Shown piece after piece: positions 33,728 to 43,002 of a stretch of DNA of 49,614 nucleotides. The notes under the pieces are model-generated. The model saw only the letters and a program-made list of their open reading frames with translations. It was not told where the DNA came from and ran no database searches. The position numbers and the translations under genes were made by a program. Positions within the stretch are counted from its first letter, which is position 1. The number at the start of each line of letters is the position of its first letter. This DNA is from an uncultured cyanobacterium (GTDB lineage Bacteria > Cyanobacteriota > Cyanobacteriia > PCC-6307 > Cyanobiaceae), in NCBI GenBank assembly GCA_903882285.1, contig CAIRWM010000020.1, positions 1 to 49,614 on the forward strand. Direction: 5' to 3'.

Positions 33728-34392
33728 GCCCCCTGCAACGCGCCTTCTCTCGCAGTGGTCTGTTGCTGGTTCTGGCCATCGGCCACCTCTCGGCGGGGCT
33801 GTTCATCCTCAACCTGCAGACCGGCTTCGAACAGATCTCCGAGACGGGGGTGCGGCGGCTCACCATGGTGCTGTTCGCCGCCTTCCAGTCCATCACGCTG
33901 CATCAGGTCCAGCTGAAGTTCATCGTCGGCGGGCTGCTGTTGCTGGTGCTGATCCGCCAGGCCTGGGGCTGGCCCACCCGCTGGTTCACCGATGCGATGG
34001 GCGCCCTGCTCTGCCTGCGCTGCACCCTGCAGTTTCTCCTGCTCAACCTGCTGCTGCTGTCACCGATGCGTGCGGGTGGACTGCTGCTGGGGCAACTGGT
34101 GCTGTTCCTGCCGGTAATCACGATCGCCTTCGGCTGGCTGTACGCCCGGCTCGACAGCGTCGCCCGCCAACGAGGCCGCACCCACATCGCCTTTGACGAC
34201 GGGCGGCAGCGCATCGGCAACTTCGACTACTTCCACATGGCGGGCATGACGCTGCTGCAGTTTGAGCCCAGCGGTGCCACGGCCACCAGCCGTCTGATGA
34301 AGTCGCTGTTCCTGCTGCACGGCATCGTGATGCTCGACCTGGTGGCCCTTACCCTGTCGCGGGCCATCGGCCTGGCCAGCGGGAGCGGCTGA
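33724..34392 (+). CDS. Multi-pass membrane protein of unknown family
   Basis: 222 residues with about five hydrophobic segments: [72 protein letters not shown], and a C-terminal [21 protein letters not shown] polar region with [18 protein letters not shown] precedes the last helix. That ending loosely recalls small ion-channel-like or DUF1345 proteins, but I would not name it. It overlaps proA upstream (ATGA) and its stop overlaps the next gene's ATG by one base, so it belongs to the ROK-proA string. Confidence 0.7.
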   Translation: MSPLQRAFSRSGLLLVLAIGHLSAGLFILNLQTGFEQISETGVRRLTMVLFAAFQSITLHQVQLKFIVGGLLLLVLIRQAWGWPTRWFTDAMGALLCLRCTLQFLLLNLLLLSPMRAGGLLLGQLVLFLPVITIAFGWLYARLDSVARQRGRTHIAFDDGRQRIGNFDYFHMAGMTLLQFEPSGATATSRLMKSLFLLHGIVMLDLVALTLSRAIGLASGSG

Positions 34393-35003
34393 TGGAGGCA
34401 GCCCCCTCTGGCCAGGCTCCGCCCCTTGTGCTGGTCCACGGCCTGTGGGACACGCCGCAGGTGTTCAACAGCCTGCGCCGTGAACTGGGGGATCGGCGTG
34501 ATCCCGTGCTAGTTCCCCACCTTCCCCACGGCCTCGGTTCCACCCCCCTCGAAGTGCTGGCTGAGCGCCTAGGCCGCCGCATCGAGCGGCAGTTCGGTCC
34601 GGATCGCTCGGTCGACCTGCTGGGCTTCTCGATGGGTGGTGTCATCGGGCGGGCCTGGATCCAGCTGCTGGGCGGCCATGCCCGCACCCGCCGCTTTATC
34701 AGTGTGGCCAGCCCCCAGCGCGGCACCCTGATGGCGACGCCCTGGCCCCGGCAGCTGCTGGCCGGCGTTGCTGACATGAAACCCGACAGCCCGTTGCTGC
34801 GCCGCATGGACGAGGAGCTGGAGTCGTTGCGGCCGGTGCAGTGCTGCAGCTTCTATTGCCCCACCGATCTCACGGTGTTTCCTGGCTGGCAGGCGGTGCT
34901 GCCGATCGGCAGTCGCCAACCCCTGCCGGTGCTGCGCCACGATCGTTTGCTGGCGGAGCCGGCGTCGCTGCAGCCGATCGTGAGAGAACTCCTACGGACC
35001 TGA
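34392..35003 (+). CDS. Alpha/beta hydrolase, lipase-like
   Basis: 203 residues. PLVLVHGLWDTPQVFNSLRR carries the HG oxyanion motif; VDLLGFSMGGVIGRAWIQLL carries the nucleophile elbow GFSMGG; FYCPTDLTVFPGWQAVLP fits the acid, and VLRHDRLLAEP the histidine. The size and the VASPQRGTLMATP stretch are typical of small triacylglycerol-lipase or PGAP1-type esterases. Cytoplasmic, no signal peptide. It closes the four-gene rightward string starting at the ROK kinase. Its end overlaps the convergent M3 peptidase by 12 bases. Confidence 0.88.
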   Translation: MEAAPSGQAPPLVLVHGLWDTPQVFNSLRRELGDRRDPVLVPHLPHGLGSTPLEVLAERLGRRIERQFGPDRSVDLLGFSMGGVIGRAWIQLLGGHARTRRFISVASPQRGTLMATPWPRQLLAGVADMKPDSPLLRRMDEELESLRPVQCCSFYCPTDLTVFPGWQAVLPIGSRQPLPVLRHDRLLAEPASLQPIVRELLRT

Positions 35004-37145
35004 GCTCGCGCCTTGCGCCAGGCCGCTGTGGCGGATCAGGGCCTCGGCGCTGGGGGGGCGTCCCCGGAAGCTCTCGAACACCTCGGCAGGGTGCCGGCTG
35101 CCACCAAGGCTGAGCACCGTCTCCCGGAAGCGCCGGCCGGTGGCGCGGATCTCCTCCTCGTTCTCCAGTCCCACCTCCTCGAAGGCACTGAAGGCATCAG
35201 CACTGAGCACTTCGGCCCACTTGTAGGAGTAGTAGCCGGCGGAGTAGCCGCCGGCGAAGATGTGACCGAAGGAACAGAGAAAGGCGTCCTCCTCGATCGG
35301 CTCCAGCACGGTGGTACTGGCGGCAATCTCGCGACGCAGCTGTTCCGGGGTCTGGCCTCCGTCGGGCGACCAGCGGCTGTGCAGGCGCAGGTCGGTGAGG
35401 GCGAAGTGCACCTGGCGCAGGGTGGCGGCGCCGGCCATGAAGGTGCGGGCCGCCAGCAGCTTGCTGAATTCGGCCTCCGGAAGCGGCTCATCGCTTTGCC
35501 AGTGGCGGGCCATGCCGAGCAGGGTGGCGCGGTCGTAGCACCAGTTCTCCATGAACTGACTGGGCAGCTCCACCGCATCCCACTCCACGTTGTTGATGCC
35601 AGCGGCCTGGGGGCGCTCGACGGTGGTGAGCATGTGGTGCAGGCCGTGGCCGAACTCATGGAACAGAGTCTCCACCTCTTGGAAGGTCATCAGGCTGGGG
35701 GTCTCGCCCACCGGGGGGCTCTGGTTGCAGATCAGGTAGGCCACGGGCAACACCGGCGTGCCGTCCGCCGCCAGGGAGCGCACCAGGCACTCGTCCATCC
35801 AGGCACCGCCGCGCTTGCTGCCGGGTCGGCTGTAGGGGTCGAGATAGAAGGCGGCGATCGCCTGCCCCGTGCCGCGGTCATAGACGCGGAAGAAGCGCAC
35901 GTCCGGGTGCCACACGGGCGCCTCGCCATCGGCGGCGCTGATCTCGATGCCGAACAGCCGGTCGCAGAGGGCGAACAGACCCTCGAGCACCCGTGGCAGC
36001 GGGAACCAGGGCCGCAGGGCCTCGCTGTCGAGATCGAAGAGCTCGCGTCGACACCGCTCCGCCCAGAAACTCACGTCCCAGGGTTGGAAGTCGGCGGCCT
36101 CCGCAGCCTCCTCGCGGGCGGCGAGGGCCCGCAGATCCTCCAGCTCGGCCGCGGCAGCGGGGTAGGCGGCCTGGCGCAGATCCTCCAGCAGGCGCTCCAC
36201 CTCCTCTTCACTGCCAGCCATCTTCGAGGCCAGGCTCACCTCGGCCCAGTTGGCGTAGCCGAGCCTGTGGGCCTGCTCCTGTCGCAGGCTGAGGATGCGC
36301 TCGATCACCGGCCAGTTGTTGCCCGGTGTACCGAGCTCTGCGTCGGCCTCTCCGGAGGCGCGGCTCACCAGGGCCTTGTAGATCCGTTCGCGCAGGTCGC
36401 GGCGAAGGCTGTACTGCAGAAAGGGACCGGAGCGCGTCGCGTCGAGCCCCAGCAGCCAGGGGCCCTGCTCGGCGCTGGCGGAGCTGAGGTCGCCGGCGGC
36501 GGGACTCTGGCGGGCGGCCTGGGCTAGCTGCTCCAGCAGGCTCACGGGCAGGCCCTCCACCTCATCCGGGGTGGTGAGCTGCAAGCTCCAGGCGTTGGTG
36601 GCGTCGAGCACCTGATTGCCGAAGCGGGTGGAGAGCTCTGCCAGCTCCTGGCTGGCGGCGTTGAAGGCCTCGCGCTCGCTGCCCTCGAGGCCCACACCCC
36701 GCAGTTCCATGTCCCGCAGCTCGGACGCCAGGATGCGCCGTTGGGTGGCATCGAGATCGCTGCGGCTCTGCAGCTGGCGCAAAGCACGGTAGATGGGGGC
36801 GCTCTGGCCGGCGCGGTTGCCGAAGGTCACCACCGCCGCCTGCTGTTCGGCATGGGCCTGGCGCAACTCCGGGGTGTTGCAGACCCCGTTGAGATGGCTC
36901 ACCGCCCCCCAGCTCCAGCGCAGCCGCTCGCCGAGGCGTTGCAGCGGCTGCATCAAACCCTCCCAGCTCAGCGGTTGGCCAGCTGCGGTGGCGTCCAGCC
37001 GCTGCTCGATCGCCTGGAGCTCGGCTTCCAGCTGAGCCATCAACGCCGGCATGTGGGCGCTGACCTGCTCCGGTGTGATCGCCTCAAACCGGGGCAGCCC
37101 CTCGCCCATGAGCAGGGCAGGACGGGTAGGCAGGGTCGCGGTCAT
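34992..37145 (-). CDS. prlC: Oligopeptidase A-type M3 metallopeptidase
   Basis: 717 residues from ATG 37145. The zinc site is FHEFGHGLHHML, the HExGH motif of M3 peptidases, with EWDAVELPSQFMENW 25-30 residues later giving the third ligand. Other family segments: KMAGSEEEVERLLEDLRQAA, YSRPGSKRGGAWMDECLV and FGHIFAGGYSAGYYSYKWAE near the end, where the substrate tyrosines sit. It degrades short peptides, including signal-peptide remnants. The frame runs on to 37259 into the ndhD end; the chosen start (TATLPTRPALLMGEGLPRFE) matches family starts. The ndhD stop lies 64 bases upstream on the same strand. Confidence 0.94.
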   Translation of the reverse strand: MTATLPTRPALLMGEGLPRFEAITPEQVSAHMPALMAQLEAELQAIEQRLDATAAGQPLSWEGLMQPLQRLGERLRWSWGAVSHLNGVCNTPELRQAHAEQQAAVVTFGNRAGQSAPIYRALRQLQSRSDLDATQRRILASELRDMELRGVGLEGSEREAFNAASQELAELSTRFGNQVLDATNAWSLQLTTPDEVEGLPVSLLEQLAQAARQSPAAGDLSSASAEQGPWLLGLDATRSGPFLQYSLRRDLRERIYKALVSRASGEADAELGTPGNNWPVIERILSLRQEQAHRLGYANWAEVSLASKMAGSEEEVERLLEDLRQAAYPAAAAELEDLRALAAREEAAEAADFQPWDVSFWAERCRRELFDLDSEALRPWFPLPRVLEGLFALCDRLFGIEISAADGEAPVWHPDVRFFRVYDRGTGQAIAAFYLDPYSRPGSKRGGAWMDECLVRSLAADGTPVLPVAYLICNQSPPVGETPSLMTFQEVETLFHEFGHGLHHMLTTVERPQAAGINNVEWDAVELPSQFMENWCYDRATLLGMARHWQSDEPLPEAEFSKLLAARTFMAGAATLRQVHFALTDLRLHSRWSPDGGQTPEQLRREIAASTTVLEPIEEDAFLCSFGHIFAGGYSAGYYSYKWAEVLSADAFSAFEEVGLENEEEIRATGRRFRETVLSLGGSRHPAEVFESFRGRPPSAEALIRHSGLAQGASSGP

Positions 37146-37209
37146 GGCGGCTGTAGGGCGAAGCACAGGGGTATCCCCATTCCAACCGACAGGACCCCTC
37201 GCCTGCGGA

Positions 37210-38784
37210 TCAGCCCAGCACGGGCAACCGGCCGAAGGCGAGCTGGGCGTGGGAGGCAAGATGCTGGGCCAGGTCGGCGGTACTGGCTTCGTAGAAGTCG
37301 ATCGCCACCCGCGGCCAGAAGCCGATCACCAGGGTGGGCACCAGCAGGGTGAGACCGATCATCAGCTCGCGGGGCTTCATGTCGCCCACCACCGCCAGAG
37401 CCGGGATGCGGGGACCGAAGAAGACGCGCCGGCAGAGCGAGAGCAGATAGACGGGTGTCAGCACCAGACCGACGGCAGCCAGAACGATGGTGATAACGCG
37501 GAAGCCGATCGTGAAGCCGTCGTTGGCGGTGACCCCCAGGAACACGGTGATCTCGCTGACGAAACCGCTCATGCCCGGCAGTGCCAGCGAGGCCAGGGAA
37601 CTGGCCAGGAAGAAGGCGAAAGTAATCGGCAACGCCTTGGCCAACCCGCCCATGTTGGGAATCGAGAGCGTTTCGGTGCGCTCGTAGAAGACGCCCGTGA
37701 CGAAGAACATCGAGGCGGCGATCAGTCCGTGACTGATCATCTGAAGCATGGCGCCACTGAGGCCGAGGGCATCGATGGCGCCGATTCCCAGCAGCACGAA
37801 GCCCATGTGGCTCACCGAACTGCAGGCGATGCGCCGCTTGACGTTGTCCTGGGCGAAGGCGTTGAGGGCCCCGTAGATGATGTTGACGATGCCCAGCACA
37901 ATCAGGGCTGGTGCCAGCTGCAGATGTGCCTCCGGCAGGATCTGCACGTTGAAGCGCAGCAGGGCGTAGCCGCCCATCTTCAGCAGCACCCCAGCCAGCA
38001 GCATTGACACCGGCGCGTTGGCCTCGCCGTGGGCATCGGGCAGCCAGGTGTGCAGCGGGAACATCGGTAACTTCACACCGAAGCCCACCAGGAAGCCCAG
38101 GTAGCAGAGCAGGCCGAAGCTGCCGCCGGGGGAGCGGGCGGCCAGCTCGGAGAGGTTGAGGGTGAAGGGTCCGTTGAGGGCCAGGGCCAGGCCGCTGATC
38201 AGGATCAGAAGCGATGCTGTGGCGGTGTACAGAATGAACTTGGTGGCGGCGTACTGGCGCTGTTTGCCGCCCCAGATGGCGATCAGCAGGTACACCGGCA
38301 CCAGTTCCAGCTCCCAGGCCAGAAAGAAGAGGAGAAAATCCTGGGAGAGGAAGACGAGGCCCTGGGCCGAGGCCTGCAGCAGCAGCAGGCCGAAGTAAAG
38401 GCGCGTCTTGCGCTGGATGTTCCAGCTGGCGGCCACCGCCAGCAGGGTGACGAGGCCGCTGAGCACCACCAGCGGCGCGGAGAGGCCATCGGCCGCCAGC
38501 GACCATTCCAGCCCGAGAGCCTTCACCCAGCTCAAGCGCTCCACCAGCTGCAGCCCTCCGTCGCTCCCATCGAAGCGGGTGGCGAAGACCCAGACCATCA
38601 ACAGGAGGTCGAGCAGCAGAGCGCCGAAGGCCAGCAGCCGCGGCCAGCGGGGATCGTTGCCATCGCCGGGCAGCAACGGCATCAGCAGCGCCGCCGCCGC
38701 CGGCAGCAACACGATCAGGCTCAGCCAGGGGAAATCGCCTCCGGTGAGGCTGGACGCGGCCGATACGGGCAGGGGGGCGTCCAT
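37210..38784 (-). CDS. ndhD: NAD(P)H-quinone oxidoreductase subunit NdhD
   Basis: 524 residues from ATG 38784 with about 14 membrane helices, as expected of NdhD. Key segments: [20 protein letters not shown] with the conserved Glu, [20 protein letters not shown] with Lys and His of the proton path, [20 protein letters not shown], and [15 protein letters not shown]. It is an antiporter-like proton-pumping subunit of thylakoid NDH-1, used in cyclic electron flow and respiration. CupA-linked paralogs (NdhD3/4) exist; the full-length GxxxLxHxW pattern fits either D1/D2 or others, so the paralog is not assigned. The 39-base extension upstream is not needed. Confidence 0.95.
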   Translation of the reverse strand: MDAPLPVSAASSLTGGDFPWLSLIVLLPAAAALLMPLLPGDGNDPRWPRLLAFGALLLDLLLMVWVFATRFDGSDGGLQLVERLSWVKALGLEWSLAADGLSAPLVVLSGLVTLLAVAASWNIQRKTRLYFGLLLLQASAQGLVFLSQDFLLFFLAWELELVPVYLLIAIWGGKQRQYAATKFILYTATASLLILISGLALALNGPFTLNLSELAARSPGGSFGLLCYLGFLVGFGVKLPMFPLHTWLPDAHGEANAPVSMLLAGVLLKMGGYALLRFNVQILPEAHLQLAPALIVLGIVNIIYGALNAFAQDNVKRRIACSSVSHMGFVLLGIGAIDALGLSGAMLQMISHGLIAASMFFVTGVFYERTETLSIPNMGGLAKALPITFAFFLASSLASLALPGMSGFVSEITVFLGVTANDGFTIGFRVITIVLAAVGLVLTPVYLLSLCRRVFFGPRIPALAVVGDMKPRELMIGLTLLVPTLVIGFWPRVAIDFYEASTADLAQHLASHAQLAFGRLPVLG

Positions 38785-38881
38785 CACAGAATCCGGCGGT
38801 GGGCGAAGGAGGGGATGGGGCACAGCAGGCCTGGTGGCGGCATGGCGCTACTCACTGCTGTTAAAGACTGGGTAAATCTAC

Positions 38882-39832
38882 TCATCGGCTCAGGGGGCTG
38901 GGCTCCCAGCTGCTGCCCTCGTGCTGCAGGGCCACCACCTCACCGCGACTGCTGACCCCCTCACGTTGCCAGGTCTCCACCATGGCGCGACTGATGGCTT
39001 CGGCACGCCCTGGCGGGCCCAGAGCCAAGAGGGTGGGGCCCGCGCCGCTGATCACACAGCCCCAGGCCCCGGCCTCGAGCGCGGCCTCGCGCACGGTGCG
39101 CCCCCCCTGGATCAGTCCCCAGCGGTAGGGCTCGTGGATGCGGTCGTGCATGCCATCGGTGATCAGATCGCCGTTGCCAGTGCGCAGGCCCTGCAGCAGC
39201 AGGGTGAGGGCACCCAGATTGATCACGGCGTCGCTGATCGGGATGCTGCGGGGCATGGCTCGCCGCGCCTCGGCGGTGCTCAGCCGAATGCCGGGGATCG
39301 CCACCACCGCCTGCACCGAGGCGGCCCACTCGCAGCGGACCACGCGCCAGCGGTGCGAGGCGGCCCGCGCCGTGAGGCAGAGCCCCCCCACCAGCGACGG
39401 CACCACGTTGTCGGGATGGCCTTCGATATCGATGGCCAGCTCCAGCAGCTTCTCCTTACTCAGCGGTTCACCCACCAGGGCATTGGCCCCCATCAGCCCC
39501 GCCACGATGGCGGTGGCGCTGCTGCCAAGACCCCGGGCCGGCGGCACCGCCAGTTGCACCCGGGCCTCCAGGGCCACCGGCTCCTCCCCCGCCTCTCGCC
39601 AGACCCGCTGGGCTGAACGATAGATGAGGTTGTCCGGACCACCCCGCAGGTGGGATCCCTCACTGCCTTCGATGATCAGATCGAAGCGTTCGGCGCCGCC
39701 TTCAATTACCCGCAATTCAAAGCGGTTGGCCATGTCGAGGGCGGCGCCGAGGCAGTCGAAGCCCGGGCCGAGGTTGGCGGTGGTGGCAGGGACGTTCACC
39801 ACGACTCCCTGGCCGATGCTCGGGCGCACCAT
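38882..39832 (-). CDS. thrB: Homoserine kinase
   Basis: 316 residues, GHMP-kinase family. N-terminal VVVNVPATTANLGPGFDCLG, the ATP loop AVPPARGLGSSATAIVAGLM, and the C-terminal motif GAWGCVISGAGPTLLALGP are all present. It phosphorylates homoserine on the path to threonine. The start ATG 39832 is four bases from the stop of glk (39836) upstream on the same strand, suggesting a glk-thrB transcript; thrS lies further upstream in the same direction, so threonine synthesis and charging genes are clustered. Confidence 0.96.
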   Translation of the reverse strand: MVRPSIGQGVVVNVPATTANLGPGFDCLGAALDMANRFELRVIEGGAERFDLIIEGSEGSHLRGGPDNLIYRSAQRVWREAGEEPVALEARVQLAVPPARGLGSSATAIVAGLMGANALVGEPLSKEKLLELAIDIEGHPDNVVPSLVGGLCLTARAASHRWRVVRCEWAASVQAVVAIPGIRLSTAEARRAMPRSIPISDAVINLGALTLLLQGLRTGNGDLITDGMHDRIHEPYRWGLIQGGRTVREAALEAGAWGCVISGAGPTLLALGPPGRAEAISRAMVETWQREGVSSRGEVVALQHEGSSWEPSPLSR

Positions 39833-39835
39833 CGC

Positions 39836-40891
39836 TCACGTATCACTCGGCACAGTGTCGCAGCCGACCAGCATGCGGGCGCGGCAGGCGGCGCTGAAGG
39901 AGCCCACGGCCGGATCGAGCACGGCCTGGATCGGCATGTCCTCCAACACCGCCCGCAGGCGCCCCTTGGCCAGGAAGGCGCTGCCGAAGGCGGCAGAACG
40001 CAGCCCGCCGATCAGCTTGGCGGCGGTACCCCCCGCCAGCCAGATGCCGCCTCGGCTGAGGGAGGCCAGAGCCAGGTCGCCGGTAACGGAGCCATAGGCC
40101 GAGAGCCACAGCTCCAGGGACTCGCAGGCCAGAGGCTCCCCTGCCGCGGCCGCGGCCGCCACCGCCGCCGGCAGGTCGGCCCGCTCGCCATGCGTCGAGG
40201 GCGCCCCCTGCCGCCACCGCTCAGCCAGGCCGCTGAGGTCGTGGTCGCCGCTGGGATGGCGGCTGGCCAGCAGCCAGCGGGCTACCTGGCCGAGGCCGGT
40301 GCCACTCACCACACGCTCGATCGAGACACGCTCCAGCTGCAGGTCGTGCTGTAGCCATTGTTTGAGCTTCCATTCCTGCGCCGTGCGGGGGGCGAACTCG
40401 CCATGGCCCGCTTCGCTGGCCACCGCCTGCAGCCCCTCGCTGCCGGCAATGCCCATGGCTACCCCGAGACCCGTGCCGGCGCCGAGCACCAGCAGCGGTT
40501 CCCCCACCACCGCAGTGCCGTCGCGGATCGGCGCAAGCTGCCGGCCCTGCAGATGGGGCAGGCCGTAGATCAGCACTGCGAAATCGTTGACCAGCTCCAG
40601 CTGGGGGATGCCGGTGTCGGCGGCCAGCTCAGCCGCGCTCAGCTGCCAGGGCAGGTTGGTGAGGCTGGCGCGGCCGCCCTGCACCGGCCCTGCCACCGCC
40701 AGGCAGGCGGCCGAAGGGGTGAGGGTGCGAGCCGGATCGACGCTCTGCAGGAAGTGGCGCAGCATCGTCCCGAGGTCGTCCCAGTCGGCGGAGGGGTAGC
40801 GCTCACTGGCCAGGGTGCTCAGATCGCCGGTGCTGTGCAGGCTGAGCAGGGTCTTGGTGCCGCCGATGTCGCCGGCCAGCAGGGTGGACAT
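39836..40891 (-). CDS. glk: Glucokinase (Glk family)
   Basis: 351 residues with the glucokinase-family layout: LLAGDIGGTKTLLSLH (phosphate-binding), CLAVAGPVQGGRASLTNLPW, LVNDFAVLIYGL with the catalytic Asp, and VLGAGTGLGVAMGI. EAGHGEFAPRT is the family's glucose-contact segment. It makes glucose-6-phosphate from ATP and glucose. The family is unrelated in sequence detail to the ROK kinase 7.5 kb away, so the window has two glucose-type kinases. It sits between thrS and thrB, all leftward. Confidence 0.95.
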   Translation of the reverse strand: MSTLLAGDIGGTKTLLSLHSTGDLSTLASERYPSADWDDLGTMLRHFLQSVDPARTLTPSAACLAVAGPVQGGRASLTNLPWQLSAAELAADTGIPQLELVNDFAVLIYGLPHLQGRQLAPIRDGTAVVGEPLLVLGAGTGLGVAMGIAGSEGLQAVASEAGHGEFAPRTAQEWKLKQWLQHDLQLERVSIERVVSGTGLGQVARWLLASRHPSGDHDLSGLAERWRQGAPSTHGERADLPAAVAAAAAAGEPLACESLELWLSAYGSVTGDLALASLSRGGIWLAGGTAAKLIGGLRSAAFGSAFLAKGRLRAVLEDMPIQAVLDPAVGSFSAACRARMLVGCDTVPSDT

Positions 40892-40930
40892 GGCAGCTCG
40901 TGGGGCCGGAACTCTGACCGTACGCCGGGC

Positions 40931-42742
40931 TCAGGCCACGAGGCCGAGCCCGGACTGCCGCTGAGAGGACGCAGCGCTGGCCAGCTGAAGCAGCTGGCTG
41001 ACCGTGCAGTGACCCAGATCGCCATCGCGGCGGCTGCGCAGACTGACGCTGCCCTCTTCGGCTTCGCGGGCGCCGATCACGCCGAGGACGGGAATTTTCA
41101 TCTGCTCGCCGTTGCGGATCAACTTGCCGAGCCGTTCGCCGCTCTGGTCGAGGCTGGCGCGCACGCCCGCCTTGAGCAGCTGCTGCTGCAGATCCTGGGC
41201 GTAGGGCAAAACCTCGTCGGTGACGGGCAGCAGGCGGATCTGCTCCGGGGCCAGCCAGAAGGGGAAATCACCGGCATAGTTTTCGGTCATGATCCCGAAG
41301 AAACGCTCCAGCGAACCGAAGATGGCCCGGTGAATCATGATGGGTCGCTGGCGTGTGCCATCGGCCGCCACGTACTCCAGATCAAAGCGCTCCGGCAGGT
41401 TGAAATCCAGCTGGATTGTTGAGCATTGCCAGAGTCGGCCGATGGCATCTTCGATCTTGAGATCAATCTTGGGGCCGTAGAAAGCTCCGCCACCCTCATC
41501 GATCTTGTACGGCCATCCCTTGCGCTCCAGCGCCTCGATCAGACCACGAGTGGCCAGATCCCAGACAGCATCATCGCCGATGGATTTTTCAGGCCGGGTG
41601 GAGAGGTTGATCTCGTAGCTGCGGAAATCGAAGGTGGATAGGATGCGCTCGGTGAGGTTGAGCACCCGCAGGATCTCATCACCGATTTGTTCGGGCAGGC
41701 AGAACACATGGGCGTCATCCTGAGTGAAGCCGCGCACGCGCATCAGGCCGTGCATCACTCCAGGCCGCTCATAGCGATAGACGGTTCCCAGCTCGGCCCA
41801 GCGGATCGGCAGTTCGCGGTAGGAGCGCAACCGGCTGGCATAGGTGAGCACGTGGAAGGGGCAGTTCATCGGCTTCAGCTGGAACTGGCGTTCGTCCACC
41901 TGCATCGGGCCGAACATGCTCTCGGCATAGAAATCGAGGTGGCCGGAGGTGCGCCACAACTCGATGTCGGCCACATGGGGGGTGTAAAGAAGCTCGTAGC
42001 CGTCGTCGAAGTGGGCCTGGCGCCAGAAGTCTTCGATCAGCAGCCGCATACGAGCCCCGCGCGGATGCCAGAAGACCAGGCCGGCACCGGCCTCATCCTC
42101 GATCGAGAAGAGGTCTAGATCGGTGCCGAGGCGGCGGTGATCCCGGCGCAGGGCCTCCTGCTTGCGGCGTTGGTATTCGGCCAGCTGCTCCGGCGTTTCC
42201 CAGGCGGTGCCATAGATGCGCTGCAGCTGCGCTTTGGTTTCGTCGCCACGCCAGTAGGCCCCGGCGACGCTCTCGAGTTCAAAGGCCTTCGGGTTCAACT
42301 CCCCGGTGTGGGCCACATGCGGGCCGGCGCAGAGATCCCACCAGGTCTCGCCGAGGGTGTACAGGGTGATCGGCTCCTGCAGCCCCGCCAGGATCTCGAG
42401 CTTGTAGGGCTCGTTCTGGGCGCGGATGCGGCGCTCGGCCTCCCCGCGGCTCACCTCGATGCGCTCCAGCGGTAGGCGGCGGCCGATGATCCTGGCCATC
42501 TCTTTCTTGATCGCCTTGAGATCCGCCTCAGTGAATGGTTCCGGATTATCAAAGTCGTAATAGAAGCCGGTTTCGGTCCATGGACCGATCGTGACCTGGG
42601 CACTGGGGAAGAGCTTCTGCACGGCCATGGCGAGCACGTGGCTCATCGAATGGCGGATGCGCAGCAGCTGGGGGCTTTCGCTGGTCTTGGGCAGGCTCAC
42701 CGCGAGGATCTGGGCCACTTCGACCAACGGAGAACTCGTCAC
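40931..42742 (-). CDS. thrS: Threonyl-tRNA synthetase, TGS-less cyanobacterial form
   Basis: About 604 residues from GTG 42742, the shorter cyanobacterial form: the N-terminal TGS domain is absent and the protein opens near SLPKTSESPQLLRIRHSMSH. The editing domain (HSMSH, TIGPWTETGFYYDFDN, WWDLCAGPHVAHTGELN) is followed by class II motifs: motif 1 around RMRLLIEDFWRQ, motif 2 YRYERPGVMHGLMRVRGFTQ, motif 3 PIMIHRAIFGSLERFFGI, and the anticodon domain ending in VSLRSRRDGDLG. It charges tRNA-Thr. The start is uncertain; in-frame GTGs downstream, before AQILAV and at SLPKTS, are possible, and the frame is open to 42835. Confidence 0.95.
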   Translation of the reverse strand: MTSSPLVEVAQILAVSLPKTSESPQLLRIRHSMSHVLAMAVQKLFPSAQVTIGPWTETGFYYDFDNPEPFTEADLKAIKKEMARIIGRRLPLERIEVSRGEAERRIRAQNEPYKLEILAGLQEPITLYTLGETWWDLCAGPHVAHTGELNPKAFELESVAGAYWRGDETKAQLQRIYGTAWETPEQLAEYQRRKQEALRRDHRRLGTDLDLFSIEDEAGAGLVFWHPRGARMRLLIEDFWRQAHFDDGYELLYTPHVADIELWRTSGHLDFYAESMFGPMQVDERQFQLKPMNCPFHVLTYASRLRSYRELPIRWAELGTVYRYERPGVMHGLMRVRGFTQDDAHVFCLPEQIGDEILRVLNLTERILSTFDFRSYEINLSTRPEKSIGDDAVWDLATRGLIEALERKGWPYKIDEGGGAFYGPKIDLKIEDAIGRLWQCSTIQLDFNLPERFDLEYVAADGTRQRPIMIHRAIFGSLERFFGIMTENYAGDFPFWLAPEQIRLLPVTDEVLPYAQDLQQQLLKAGVRASLDQSGERLGKLIRNGEQMKIPVLGVIGAREAEEGSVSLRSRRDGDLGHCTVSQLLQLASAASSQRQSGLGLVA

Positions 42743-42773
42743 GGAAGAGGCTGAGCACAAGAGAAGGCCGATC

Positions 42774-42866
42774 TTACGCAGGGCGGTCCGGTGCATCCTG
42801 GCCGCACTCCTCATTTTCGCGGACGACCGCCTCAACCACTTCCTGCTGATCGGGATCGAGGCTCAT
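42774..42866 (-). CDS. Possible 30-residue upstream ORF of thrS
   Basis: An ATG at 42866 opens a short acidic frame, SLDPDQQEVVEAVVRENEEC, ending at TAA 42774, 31 bases before the thrS start. Its helical, well-formed look may be chance. No clear ribosome site is seen. It could be a leader peptide or a small protein. Confidence 0.25.
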   Translation of the reverse strand: MSLDPDQQEVVEAVVRENEECGQDAPDRPA

Positions 42867-43002
42867 CGCCTAGGTAAGGATGGATCCTGCCCGACCAGGA
42901 TTGCGCGGCTTGGAGTCACCTCCGCGTCCGACTGCCAGCTTGAGACTCTGACAGCCCCGCGCTGACAGCCCAGAGCCAGGGCCAGGTGATGGCGGGCAGT
43001 CT

